This document shows, piece by piece, positions 36,799-45,257 of a stretch of 64,000 nucleotides of DNA. Numbering within the stretch: position 1 is the stretch's first letter; each line of letters begins with the position of its first letter. Under the pieces are notes generated by a model, which did no database searches, was not told the origin of the DNA, and worked only from the letters and a program-made list of their open reading frames with translations. The stretch comes from Burkholderia sp. PAMC 26561 (lineage in GTDB: Bacteria > Pseudomonadota > Gammaproteobacteria > Burkholderiales > Burkholderiaceae): positions 124,001 to 188,000 of the forward strand of contig NZ_CP014315.1 in NCBI RefSeq assembly GCF_001557535.2, given 5' to 3'. Made by a program: the position numbers and the translations under genes.

Positions 36799-37602
36799 TC
36801 AAACGGGCATATTCGAAATGAAGCGCCGGGTGCGTTCGGTGCCGCCGCCGTTGAAAATATGCGCGGGCGAGCCCTGGTCGACGATCCGTCCGCCGTCCAT
36901 GAAGACCACGCGGTTCGATACCTTGCGGGCAAATTCCATTTCATGCGTCACGACGATCATGGTGGTGCCGGAAATCGCCAGCCCTTTCATGACGTCGAGT
37001 ACTTCGTTCACGAGCTCGGGATCAAGCGCGCTGGTCGGCTCGTCAAAGAGCATGACCTCCGGCTCCATGGCGAGCGCCCGTGCGATTGCCACTCGCTGCT
37101 TCTGTCCGCCCGAAAGTTGCGCGGGGTAGTGCTTCATCTTGTCGGCCAGGCCCACCCGCGCGAGTAGCGCGCGTCCCCGCTCGATCACGTCCTTTCTTGC
37201 TTCTCGGCCGACAATGCGAGGTCCAGCGATGACATTGTCAAGCGCAGAGTAATGGGGAAACAGGTGAAAGCCCTGGAACACCATGCCGAAATAGCGTCGT
37301 TGCCGGTCGAGTTCTTTCTTGGGCAAACGGATGCGGCGATTGCCGCGTATTTCGGTGCCAAGCACTTCGCCCTTGAAGGTCACCGTGCCCGAGTCGATCA
37401 GTTCGAGCATGTTGATACAGCGAAGGAGCGTGCTCTTGCCCGAACCCGATGGGCCGATGATGGCGACCACTTCCCCTTTGTCCAGTGAGAAATCGATCGC
37501 GTCAAGCGCGGTGAACGCACCAAACTGCTTGGTGGCCGTCTGGATCTGGAGCAGTGGGTTGCCCGACCCGGTTGCATTCCTGGCAATGCTGGAGGCGTCC
37601 AT
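36799..37602 (-). CDS. Polar amino-acid ABC transporter ATP-binding protein
   Basis: GlnQ/HisP-type ATPase (267 aa): Walker A GPSGSGKST, signature LSGGQKQRVAIARALAMEP, Walker B VMLFDEPTSALDPELV, and the family's VTHEMEFARKVSNRVVFMDGG. It lies two bases after the permease stop, so translation is coupled. With the permease (37605) and binding protein (33891) it forms the importer of this cluster. Confidence 0.92.
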   Translation of the reverse strand: MDASSIARNATGSGNPLLQIQTATKQFGAFTALDAIDFSLDKGEVVAIIGPSGSGKSTLLRCINMLELIDSGTVTFKGEVLGTEIRGNRRIRLPKKELDRQRRYFGMVFQGFHLFPHYSALDNVIAGPRIVGREARKDVIERGRALLARVGLADKMKHYPAQLSGGQKQRVAIARALAMEPEVMLFDEPTSALDPELVNEVLDVMKGLAISGTTMIVVTHEMEFARKVSNRVVFMDGGRIVDQGSPAHIFNGGGTERTRRFISNMPV

Positions 37603-37604
37603 GA

Positions 37605-38459
37605 CTAGACTCCCTTTCCAAAACGGCGTTCAAGAAGACTTTGTCCGCACATGGCGAGACTGGTGAGCACCAGGTACCAGAGGCATGCAACGGTAAGCAA
37701 TGGAATCGTCTCGAAGTTGGTCGAATAAATCAGTTGCACTGTTGTGAGCAGTTCCACGTAGCCGATCACCGAGGCGAGCGACGTATTCTTGAACATGGTG
37801 ATGAGTTCGTTCGCAAGCGGCGGAATGATGATGCGCACGGCTTGCGGCACGACCACGTGAAACATCATGCGAAAGTCGCTCATGCCCATCGCCTTGCACG
37901 CTTCACGCTGACCTTTGTCGACAGATGCAAGGCCTCCGCGAAAAATCTCAGCGCTATGTCCGCCGAGATACATCGCCAGGCCAATGATCGCCGCGCTGAA
38001 ACGCGAGATCACAGTATTCGTGTCGATATCGAACAGAGTCGCGTGCAGGAACGGTATGGGGAGATACAGGCGCGGAACGAGAGCCGACAGGAAGAACAGG
38101 AACAGCAGCATGGCAAGCGTCGGCGTAGCCCGGATGATCCAGATATAAAAATAGCCCGCAGCGCGCAACACGAGATTGTCCGCCATGCGGCACGCAGCAA
38201 TGACAGCGCCCAGGATCAGGCCGAGCACGCTCGCCAGCGCCGTCAGGACCAGCGTATTAGCCAGCCCGCCAAGCACGCGTTTATTGAACAGGTAGTGCGC
38301 AACGACGTCCCACTGCCAGCGGGGGTTATCTATAACCAGTTGATAGAAAAGGACCATCGCAATAGCGAACAGTCCATACCAGAGCCAGTCCGATTTCTTC
38401 GGTCGCGCGTGAATGCGCAGGTCAGCGGGAGGCTCGCCTTGCTGGTTCATACCCGCCAT
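37605..38459 (-). CDS. Polar amino-acid ABC transporter permease
   Basis: Inner-membrane permease of the HisMQ family with the typical GGLANTLVLTALASVLGLILG start and the EAA loop (GMSDFRMMFHVVVPQAVRIIIPPLANE). Of several in-frame ATGs I choose 38459, preceded by GGAG with a six-base gap; ATG 38495 is the alternative, and the reading to 38759 is excluded by overlap with the divergent LysR gene. It is the first gene of the transport/oxidation cluster. Confidence 0.88.
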   Translation of the reverse strand: MAGMNQQGEPPADLRIHARPKKSDWLWYGLFAIAMVLFYQLVIDNPRWQWDVVAHYLFNKRVLGGLANTLVLTALASVLGLILGAVIAACRMADNLVLRAAGYFYIWIIRATPTLAMLLFLFFLSALVPRLYLPIPFLHATLFDIDTNTVISRFSAAIIGLAMYLGGHSAEIFRGGLASVDKGQREACKAMGMSDFRMMFHVVVPQAVRIIIPPLANELITMFKNTSLASVIGYVELLTTVQLIYSTNFETIPLLTVACLWYLVLTSLAMCGQSLLERRFGKGV

Positions 38460-38721
38460 GAACTGCTCCTGTTGATAGTCGGCGTTTTGATTCATACGTG
38501 AATGAGCCTTGTCGATTGTTCGAATCGTATCGGCAGTGTGATGGCCGCCAATCGCTTCATCTTCAGCGGGACCCGTCGTGGGTTGGAAGCCGGAATGCCG
38601 GCCGTCGCTCACGAACTTTGCCCGATAAAAAGCTGGAATGAATGCAGAATAGGGAGGCAAAAAACGGTTGGGAAATGCTTTATTTTGCGAATACGATAAT
38701 GTTTTGTTATAGGACGTCTCA
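38460..38721. promoter_or_regulatory. Divergent promoter region of transport/oxidation cluster and LysR
   Basis: These 262 bases separate the permease and LysR genes. The part near the LysR gene (about 38660-38712) is markedly A/T-rich and contains the inverted repeat ATAA-N7-TTAT within GATAATGTTTTGTTATAG, a candidate LysR-type box. Confidence 0.45.
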
Positions 38722-39630
38722 GTGAAAATTCGACAACTCGAGGCTTTCCGGGCGGTCATGCTGTATCAGACGGTGACGCTTGCCAGCGAGATGCTTCACA
38801 TATCGCAACCGGCCACGACACGTCTTCTCGCCGATCTGGAAAGCTCGTTGAGGTTCAAGCTGTTCGACCGCGTCAAGGGACGCCTTATTCCAACGGTAGA
38901 AGCGCAAACGCTTTACGAGGAAGTACAACGCTCGCTCGCGGGAGTCGATCGCATCGCGCGGGTAGCGGATGAAATCAGGGACATGCGGCACGGGACATTG
39001 CAGGTTGCGGCCGCGCCCGCGATTGCGCTCTCGTTTTTGCCGCACGCCATTTCGGATTACTTGAAGACGCGCCCGGAGGCCCATATTGCGCTGGCGGTCC
39101 ACTCCTCACGCTCGGTCGTGGACAGGGTGATCGGTCAGCGCTGCGATGTCGGCTTCGCAATCCTTTCCATGAACCACGCGTCCGCGCATGGCGAGCGGCT
39201 GATCTCCGTGCGGATGGTGTGTGCATTGCCGGCGGGGCACCGCCTATGCGCACTCGATACCATTACGCCGACTGATCTGGCCGGTGAGCGTTTTGTAGCG
39301 CATCCACGCAGTGTGGAGTCCAGATTGCGGATGGACGCGCTGTTTGCAGCGCATGGCGTAGAGATGAAGGCGCAGATGGAATGCCAGTTGGGTCATGCGA
39401 TTTGCGCGTTCATTGAGGCTGGCGCAGGTGTTTCTGTAATCGACGCGATCAGTGCATGGGGGTATCGGGGCTCAGGCGTTGTGTTCAAGCCGTTTGAGCC
39501 TTCGCTCGTGACGGATTTCGCGTTGCTCACGCCATCCCAACGGCCGGCTCCGTTGTTGCTGAAGCCATTCGTCGCTCATGTCCGCGAGTTTGCAATTGCG
39601 GAGTTGGGTCCCGCGGTTCTTGTGGCGTGA
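38722..39630 (+). CDS. LysR-family transcriptional regulator
   Basis: LysR regulator (302 aa): MKIRQLEAFRAVMLYQTVTLASEMLHISQPATTRLLADLESSL is the helix-turn-helix region, and the effector domain follows (GTLQVAAAPAIALSFLPHAI). The start is the GTG at 38722 with AGGA upstream. It is divergent from the ABC/monooxygenase cluster and is the obvious candidate regulator. Confidence 0.9.
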   Translation: MKIRQLEAFRAVMLYQTVTLASEMLHISQPATTRLLADLESSLRFKLFDRVKGRLIPTVEAQTLYEEVQRSLAGVDRIARVADEIRDMRHGTLQVAAAPAIALSFLPHAISDYLKTRPEAHIALAVHSSRSVVDRVIGQRCDVGFAILSMNHASAHGERLISVRMVCALPAGHRLCALDTITPTDLAGERFVAHPRSVESRLRMDALFAAHGVEMKAQMECQLGHAICAFIEAGAGVSVIDAISAWGYRGSGVVFKPFEPSLVTDFALLTPSQRPAPLLLKPFVAHVREFAIAELGPAVLVA

Positions 39631-40195
39631 TATGGATTTTCTCTAGCCCAGGTTTGCGCCGCGCTGCGGTCTCATGGGATTCTGTCGTTTAGCATGTAGA
39701 ACCGTGTTCGGGTTTTGTCGCATGTCGGAGGCTGCATTCCAGAAATCGGATCGCCGCCGGCCTCCGCAGTGTGCGGGTTTAGACCCCGAATAATTTTGTC
39801 TTGTTTTTGTCACACCTTGCAAGATTGCGTGAGTCCGCGAATCTCTTATCCAGTAACGCATTCAGGATAATTACTTCATTTTTAGGTATTATTTACCTTA
39901 TAAAACTATTTGACTGGGTAATAGCTACCTATGTACTCTTCCAATTAACGGCACGTCTATCACGCCGGAACCTGAGAGAAAAAAACGGACTTGCGCCCAT
40001 GTAGGCGCAAGCCAACTCAAATACCTTGTCCGGGGCCGTGCGCACATCTTCATAAAACAAAAATGAGCCTCTGAGATTGAGGCCGATATCTCTAATTTGG
40101 GGCCGACCTTCTTGATCGCCGATCAGCTCCAATAAATCGGTGATCCGCAATTTGAACCGGACTATAATCGGCAACTGGACGGCGGTAATAAATTT
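39631..40195. other. AT-rich intergenic segment, probable acquired DNA
   Basis: From about 39780 base composition drops well below that of the flanks (long A/T runs such as 39860-39910). No clear gene is seen. A minus-strand frame through 40012-40200 has a protein-like look but is not recognised and runs through a terminator hairpin. A 23-codon plus-strand frame (39722-39793) is too short to judge. The segment holds an intrinsic terminator (39979-40011). Confidence 0.45.
39979..40011 (-). terminator. Intrinsic terminator, minus strand
   Basis: CTTGCGCC (39990-39997) and GGCGCAAG (40004-40011) form a perfect 8-bp stem with a six-base loop. Read on the minus strand, the stem is followed by a run of seven T (39979-39985). 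On the plus strand there is no U-tract. The only minus-strand gene that could feed it is the OsmC-YcaO gene 740 bases away, or a lost gene. Confidence 0.7.
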
Positions 40196-40642
40196 ATGGA
40201 GGTTCTTTTGAGAGCGGAAACTAAATTTATCTTCTTCCCGGGCAACAATACCCCCAACTTCGTTCGAGCCGCAGTTGCGGTCTATTGGATTGGGTTTGCA
40301 GCCTTCTTTTTCCGCATCGTTCATGGAACAGGCGCTCCGCCTTTCCTGACTCGCCCTGAAGTAGAAGGGGCGATCGCGGTTTTTGGGCTGTTCTCTGCCA
40401 TTTTGATCTTCCATGCGTTTGTCATCATGCGGCTTTCGGCTGGGAAGCTTTGGGCGAGAAACATTGCGCTTCTTTTGACGGCATTCGTCATCACTACAAC
40501 TCTCTACCGTCTGTTCGCATCCGGACTATCCTACGAGCAGAGTAACGTCTTAAATTTTATAATCATCGCCGCGGAAACTGTCGCCGGGTTATTCTTGCTG
40601 ACACCCGAAAGTACTGCATGGTTTAAATCCAGGACTAACTAA
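40196..40642 (+). CDS. Small membrane protein, unknown function
   Basis: This 148-residue protein has four likely membrane helices (AAVAVYWIGFAAFFF, GAIAVFGLFSAILIFHAFVI, IALLLTAFVITTTLYRLF, FIIIAAETVAGLFLL). I do not recognise the family. The ATG at 40196 has no good ribosome-binding site; a TTG at 40208 preceded by GGAGG with a five-base gap is a credible alternative. Base composition is lower in G+C than in the neighbours, suggesting transfer. It stands alone, convergent with the YcaO gene, and an 8-bp inverted repeat spans its stop codon. Confidence 0.6.
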   Translation: MEVLLRAETKFIFFPGNNTPNFVRAAVAVYWIGFAAFFFRIVHGTGAPPFLTRPEVEGAIAVFGLFSAILIFHAFVIMRLSAGKLWARNIALLLTAFVITTTLYRLFASGLSYEQSNVLNFIIIAAETVAGLFLLTPESTAWFKSRTN

Positions 40643-40658
40643 ATGGACTCATTTAAAC
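40621..40658. repeat. Inverted repeat around stop of small membrane-protein gene
   Basis: GTTTAAAT (40621-40628) is mirrored by ATTTAAAC (40651-40658) with a 22-base loop. A second pair, GACTGGGA (40660-40667) and TCCCAGTC (40730-40737), lies directly after it. Together they could form stacked hairpins between the convergent genes; no U-tract is seen. Confidence 0.6.
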
Positions 40659-40750
40659 GGACTGGGATGGTTGCCGTAAGGCGCAACGGCTGGTAAATCA
40701 CCGACTGGCGCCCTGTACTCCCACCCCATTCCCAGTCGATTGTCAAAACC

Positions 40751-42955
40751 CTAACGCGCCAAAGCCGCCGCACTGGCGCGCGCCTTATGCAATTTCTTGT
40801 AGCTGTCGATCAGGCGGTGGTGCCTGTCGAGACCCTCAAGATTCAAACTCGTCGGCGTTAAACCGTAGAACCGCACGCTGCCGTCTACCGATCCCATTAC
40901 AGCGTCCATCCGGGCGTTGCCAAACATTCGACGGAAGTTGACCACGTAGTCGTCCAGTTCCAGGTCGTCATCGAGCAGCACCTCCAGCACCACGTTCAAA
41001 GCCTGGTAAAACAATCCGCGCTCGACCGTGTTGTCGTTGTACTGCAGGAAGGCACCTACCAGCTCCTGGGCCTCCTCGAATTGCTGTAGGGCGAGATGAA
41101 TCAGCAGCTTCAACTCGAGAACGGTCAACTGTCCCCAGTCCGTATTCTCGTCAAATTCGATACCGATCAAAGTGGCGATATCCGAGTGCTCATCCAGCTC
41201 GTTGTTCTCCAACCGGTCAAGCAATGCTGCCAGGCCGGCATCGTCCAGGCGATGCAAGTTCAAGACATCGGCGCGGAACAACAGTCCCTTGTTCGTGTTG
41301 TCCCAGATCAGATCCTCTACTGGATAAATTTCCGAATACCCGGGCACCAAAATCCGGCAGGCTACGGCGCCCAGTTGGTCATACACCGCCGTATACGTCT
41401 CTTTGCCCATGTCTTCGAGAATGCCGAACAACGCTGCGGCTTCCTCGGCATTGGAGTTTTCACCGTAACCGGAAAAATCCCACTCGACAAACTCGAAATC
41501 CGCTTTGGCGCTGAAAAAGCGCCATGACACGATGCCACTGGAATCGATGAAGTGCTCGACAAAGTTATTCGGCTCAGTCACGGCTTCACTGGCAAAAGTG
41601 GGTCGTGGTAGTTCGTTCAGGCCTTCAAAACTGCGGCCCTGCAGCAACTCCGTCAGACTACGCTCCAGCGCAACCTCCAGGCTTGGATGCGCGCCGAAGG
41701 ACGCGAAAACACCGCCCGTCCGCGGGTTCATCAAAGTGACGCACATTACCGGATACACCCCTCCCAGCGACGCATCCTTCACCAGCACCGGAAAGCCCTG
41801 CTCTTCCAAGCCCTGAATGCCGGCCAGAATGCCGGGGTATTTCGCCAGCACCTCCTGCGGCACGTCAGGCAATGCGACTTCACCTTCCAGGATTTCGCGC
41901 TTTACCGCCCGCTCGAAAATTTCCGACAGACATTGCACCTGCGCTTCGGCCAGCGTGTTCCCGGCACTCATGCCATTGCTGACATACAAATTTTCTACCA
42001 GGTTCGACGGGAAATACACCACCTTGCCGTCCGAATGCCGCACAAACGGCAGCGAACAGATACCGCGCCGTGTATTGCCGGAGTTGGTGTCGATCAGATG
42101 CGAGCCACGTAGCTCGCCGTCGGGATTGTAGATTTCCAGACAGTACTCATCCAGGACTTCAGCCGGCAGCGCATCCTTGCGGCCAGGCTTGAACCAGCGT
42201 TCGTTCGGATAATGGACAAACGCCGCATCGGCAATGTCTTCGCCCCAGAACGCGCCGGCGTAGAAATGGTTGCAATTAAGCCGCTCGATATATTCCCCCA
42301 ACGCCGACGCCAGCGCGCTTTCCTTGGTTGAGCCCTTGCCATTGGTAAAACACATCGGCGAGTGCGCATCACGGATATGCAGTGACCACACATTGGGAAC
42401 AAGATTGCGCCACGAAGCGATTTCAATCTTGATGCCCAAGGCCGCCAGGACGCCGGACATATTGGCAATGGTCTCCTCCAACGGCAGATCCTTGCCCGCA
42501 ATGTAGGTACTGGCGTCAGCCGCCGGCTTCAGCGTCAGCAACGCCTGGGCATCGGCATCCAGGTTCTCGACCTCTTCGATAACAAACTCGGGTCCGGCCT
42601 GGACCACTTTCTTCACGGTACATCGGTCGATGGAGCGCAAAATGCCCTGGCGATCTTTCGCAGAGATGTCCGCCGGCAGTTCGACCTGAATCTTGAAAAT
42701 CTGCTGGTACCGGTTTTCCGGATCAACAATATTATTTTGCGACAGGCGGATATTTTCGGTAGGAATATTGCGAGTCACGCAGTACAACTTTACGAAATAA
42801 GCTGCACACAGGGCCGACGAGGCCAGGAAATAGTCGAAGGGACCAGGCGCCGAGCCGTCGCCTTTATAGCGAATAGGCTGGTCAGCTACTACCGTGAAGT
42901 CATCGAATTTCGCTTCGAGACGCAGCTTATCGAGAAAGTTGACTTTAATTTCCAT
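40751..42955 (-). CDS. OsmC-YcaO fusion protein
   Basis: A 734-residue fusion. Residues 1 to about 140 are an OsmC-like peroxiredoxin domain with the expected cysteine pair, Cys50 (ASSALCAAYF) and Cys112 (SIDRCTV). Residues about 150-734 are a full-length YcaO of the E. coli type: IASWRNLVPNVWSLHIRD, CFTNGKGSTKESALASALGEYIERL, LYVSNGMSAGNTLAEA, SLGGVYPVMCVTL, and the helical C-terminal half. YcaO enzymes use ATP to activate backbone amides; E. coli YcaO aids RimO in methylthiolation of ribosomal protein S12. No RiPP precursor, rimO or thiazoline-forming partner is nearby, so a ribosome/redox role is more likely than a peptide natural product. Confidence 0.9.
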   Translation of the reverse strand: MEIKVNFLDKLRLEAKFDDFTVVADQPIRYKGDGSAPGPFDYFLASSALCAAYFVKLYCVTRNIPTENIRLSQNNIVDPENRYQQIFKIQVELPADISAKDRQGILRSIDRCTVKKVVQAGPEFVIEEVENLDADAQALLTLKPAADASTYIAGKDLPLEETIANMSGVLAALGIKIEIASWRNLVPNVWSLHIRDAHSPMCFTNGKGSTKESALASALGEYIERLNCNHFYAGAFWGEDIADAAFVHYPNERWFKPGRKDALPAEVLDEYCLEIYNPDGELRGSHLIDTNSGNTRRGICSLPFVRHSDGKVVYFPSNLVENLYVSNGMSAGNTLAEAQVQCLSEIFERAVKREILEGEVALPDVPQEVLAKYPGILAGIQGLEEQGFPVLVKDASLGGVYPVMCVTLMNPRTGGVFASFGAHPSLEVALERSLTELLQGRSFEGLNELPRPTFASEAVTEPNNFVEHFIDSSGIVSWRFFSAKADFEFVEWDFSGYGENSNAEEAAALFGILEDMGKETYTAVYDQLGAVACRILVPGYSEIYPVEDLIWDNTNKGLLFRADVLNLHRLDDAGLAALLDRLENNELDEHSDIATLIGIEFDENTDWGQLTVLELKLLIHLALQQFEEAQELVGAFLQYNDNTVERGLFYQALNVVLEVLLDDDLELDDYVVNFRRMFGNARMDAVMGSVDGSVRFYGLTPTSLNLEGLDRHHRLIDSYKKLHKARASAAALAR

Positions 42956-43419
42956 GGGGGAATCCTAAAAATAGCGCTGACGATGTCGTGGTCGCTATTA
43001 TCCGTTGCCAAGGGCAGTTGCACCAAGCTGAGACGGCACGAGTTCTTCCTGCATCATTCTTCAGACGCGAGAGGGACATGAGAGGGACATGGCGACACTG
43101 CAGGTTGCCCTTATCCCTATGTTTGCTCCGGGCTCTTACGGCATCGACACGGATGCCCGGTCAACCGGCAGACCCGAACAGCATGCCGCTCGAAGTGTGC
43201 GTAGAACGCGTCCACTGTTTTCGCGAGGCCGCGGCGAAGCGGATGCCACTGCCATCCGCGCGTAATACCCACTATTTGATTCGGCCGAACACTTTCGCCG
43301 CGGTACCTGTATCTTTCCTGCGGCCAGGCAAGCGGTGACCGGATACACATTGAACCGGGAAGAAAAGCACGTCCGTCGCGCCGAAAGGCAGCCAATGGTT
43401 TAACGCTTCAATCCTCACC
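42956..43419. other. Intergenic region between YcaO fusion and urea transporter
   Basis: There is no convincing gene in these 464 bases. A tandem duplication of an 11-bp unit (GAGAGGGACAT at 43069-43079 and 43080-43090) is present. The two divergent promoters must lie here; no strong operator was recognised. Confidence 0.4.
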
Positions 43420-44430
43420 ATGCAAAACGAACAAAACATGGCGTTACCCTCACCGGGGGCGTCACCCCTGCTGTTCGCGCGAAGCATCGGCCAGATTTTC
43501 CTGCAACGAAATGCGGGAATGGGCGTGGCCATCCTGATTGCTGTCTTCAGCGTCAGCCCGCGGCTTGGATGCGCGCTGCTGATCGGCGCGAGTACAGGAA
43601 ACCTCGTCGGCCATATCTTTGCCGACCTGAATTCAACGGCATCCCGAAGCGATCTGCACGGTTTCAATGGAGCACTGGCAGCGTTGGCGGCGTTCACTTT
43701 CATCGACAACGATTCGTTTTCCGGAGCTGTCGCCATCCTGGCTGCTATCGCCGCGAGCGCACTGTCGGCGGCAATGACTCGTGCGCTGCACGTGCACAAC
43801 TTACCGACTTATTCCGGCCCGGCAATCATCGTCACATGGGCGTGGCTGCCGTTTGTTCCAATAATCCACTCTGGCGGACCGGCGGAAACAGATGCCTGGA
43901 ACGTCGGCGCAGCAGGTGCTTTCTTCAACGGACCGCACGTCGACGCGCCAGCACTTTTCATCTCGTTCACGTCTCACGTGGTAGCCGGGCTTGCGCCGAT
44001 TGTCTTTGCCACGGGCTTGCTTGCTGGCAGCATTATTCTCGTCGGGCTGGTGCTTACCCGCCCAGCCGCGGCCTTCTGGGCGCTGATAGGCAGCACGCTA
44101 GGGCTTTGTTTATCCGCCATCGCCGGCGCGCCGGAATATGCAATGGTCAGCGGCGCATGCGGTTTAAACTCGGCGCTTGCCGCAATGGCCACTTATCGCC
44201 TTGGTACCGGACCAGCGGTTGCTGCGATGGGTTTGACTTGCGCGTTTGCCTGGGTCGGCTCGATGATCGGAATACCACTGCTGACTGCGCCGTTTGTAAT
44301 CGCTTCCTGGACCGTTCAAGTATTCGTAGAGCGCAGGCAGCTCGCTCTTTTAAGGAAAACGCTCATACACCATGAAAGCGTCTCTCTTGCACTCGACGCG
44401 TCGAACGATAAGGCGCAAGAGATGCGCTGA
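43420..44430 (+). CDS. Urea transporter (UT family)
   Basis: Inner-membrane channel-like protein (336 aa) of the SLC14/UT family. It shows the internal duplication: first half FARSIGQIFLQRNAGMGVAILIAVF with FNGALAALAAF, second half with ACGLNSALAAMATY. The (Y/F/L)NxAL repeats correspond to the two urea-selectivity signatures. The protein length is normal for bacterial UTs. No urease genes occur in the window. Confidence 0.85.
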   Translation: MQNEQNMALPSPGASPLLFARSIGQIFLQRNAGMGVAILIAVFSVSPRLGCALLIGASTGNLVGHIFADLNSTASRSDLHGFNGALAALAAFTFIDNDSFSGAVAILAAIAASALSAAMTRALHVHNLPTYSGPAIIVTWAWLPFVPIIHSGGPAETDAWNVGAAGAFFNGPHVDAPALFISFTSHVVAGLAPIVFATGLLAGSIILVGLVLTRPAAAFWALIGSTLGLCLSAIAGAPEYAMVSGACGLNSALAAMATYRLGTGPAVAAMGLTCAFAWVGSMIGIPLLTAPFVIASWTVQVFVERRQLALLRKTLIHHESVSLALDASNDKAQEMR

Positions 44431-44637
44431 TGTTCAAGGAGACGGCCGTTACGGGCAGGATCGAAGTCAGGCCGGGTTACCAGCAATTGGAGTCTTCGCG
44501 TCTGCTGGCTTGACGAAAGCCGCCGGCGTGAGATTGGGCAACGGCTTTTCCGGCTGTCGGTCCGGACTTCATTGCCGCGTACGGAAGTAAGGAACAGCGC
44601 TTGCGTACACGGTTGACCCGACCTTGATGGAGCAAAC

Positions 44638-45072
44638 ATGGCTGCCATGACTCTGGCTGACGTATCAAAAACGATGGCGAAAATCGATTTCGCCATGCTC
44701 TCGACCCGTTCCGCAAATGGCGAGATTTCAAGTCGTCCGATGAGCAACAATGGCGACGTCGAATACGATGGCGACAGTTATTTCTTCACCTCGGAAGAAA
44801 CCCATACAGTCGCCGACATCCAGCGCGACCCCGTTGTTGGACTGACCTTCACGGGCGCAAAACACTTGCTTGGCAAGCCCGGCGTGTTCCTTGCAATAGA
44901 AGGGCGCGCGGAGCTGATCCGCGAGAAGCCGGCAATCAAGGCGCATTGGTCGAAGGAGATTGACCGCTGGTTCGAAGAAGGTTTCAACACGCCCGGCGTC
45001 GTGCTGATCAAGGTAACGGCGAAGCGTCTTCATTACTGGGACGGCGAGGAAGACGGCGAAGTGGCCTTGTAA
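44638..45072 (+). CDS. PPOX-fold protein (general stress protein 26-like)
   Basis: This 144-residue protein of the pyridoxamine-5'-phosphate-oxidase-like split-barrel fold reads IDFAMLSTRSANGEISSRPMSNNGDVEYDGDSYFFTSEETHTVADIQRDPVVGLTF. This group binds FMN or FAD and has been linked to stress responses. The ATG is preceded by TGGAG. It is a single-gene unit. Confidence 0.85.
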   Translation: MAAMTLADVSKTMAKIDFAMLSTRSANGEISSRPMSNNGDVEYDGDSYFFTSEETHTVADIQRDPVVGLTFTGAKHLLGKPGVFLAIEGRAELIREKPAIKAHWSKEIDRWFEEGFNTPGVVLIKVTAKRLHYWDGEEDGEVAL

Positions 45073-45257
45073 CAGCGCTCGCGTGCCTTTGAGCACCGGT
45101 GTGCAACTCGGCGTCGTGCCCGCATCGCGGCCGGCGGCGAGCCGCAGCCGCGAAATGAATCGCAGCGCCTGTACGGCACACCAAATCAGCGGTCACGCCT
45201 GGATGAAAGCCGGGTCCTAGAGATGTCTTGCTGTTCGAACACCGACCGCAAATCCAG

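Noticed and set aside
39929..40414. A 161-codon minus-strand frame opposite the small membrane protein
   Set aside because: Its C-terminal part runs through a clear intrinsic terminator and its N-terminal part is antisense to the better-supported membrane protein. At most 40012-40200 could be a gene remnant.
40751..42955. A RiPP (azoline) biosynthetic cluster around the YcaO domain
   Set aside because: No precursor peptide, E1-like or flavin dehydrogenase partner, or maturation protease is nearby. The YcaO is the full-length E. coli type with an OsmC fusion. The neighbouring urea transporter and small membrane protein do not fit.
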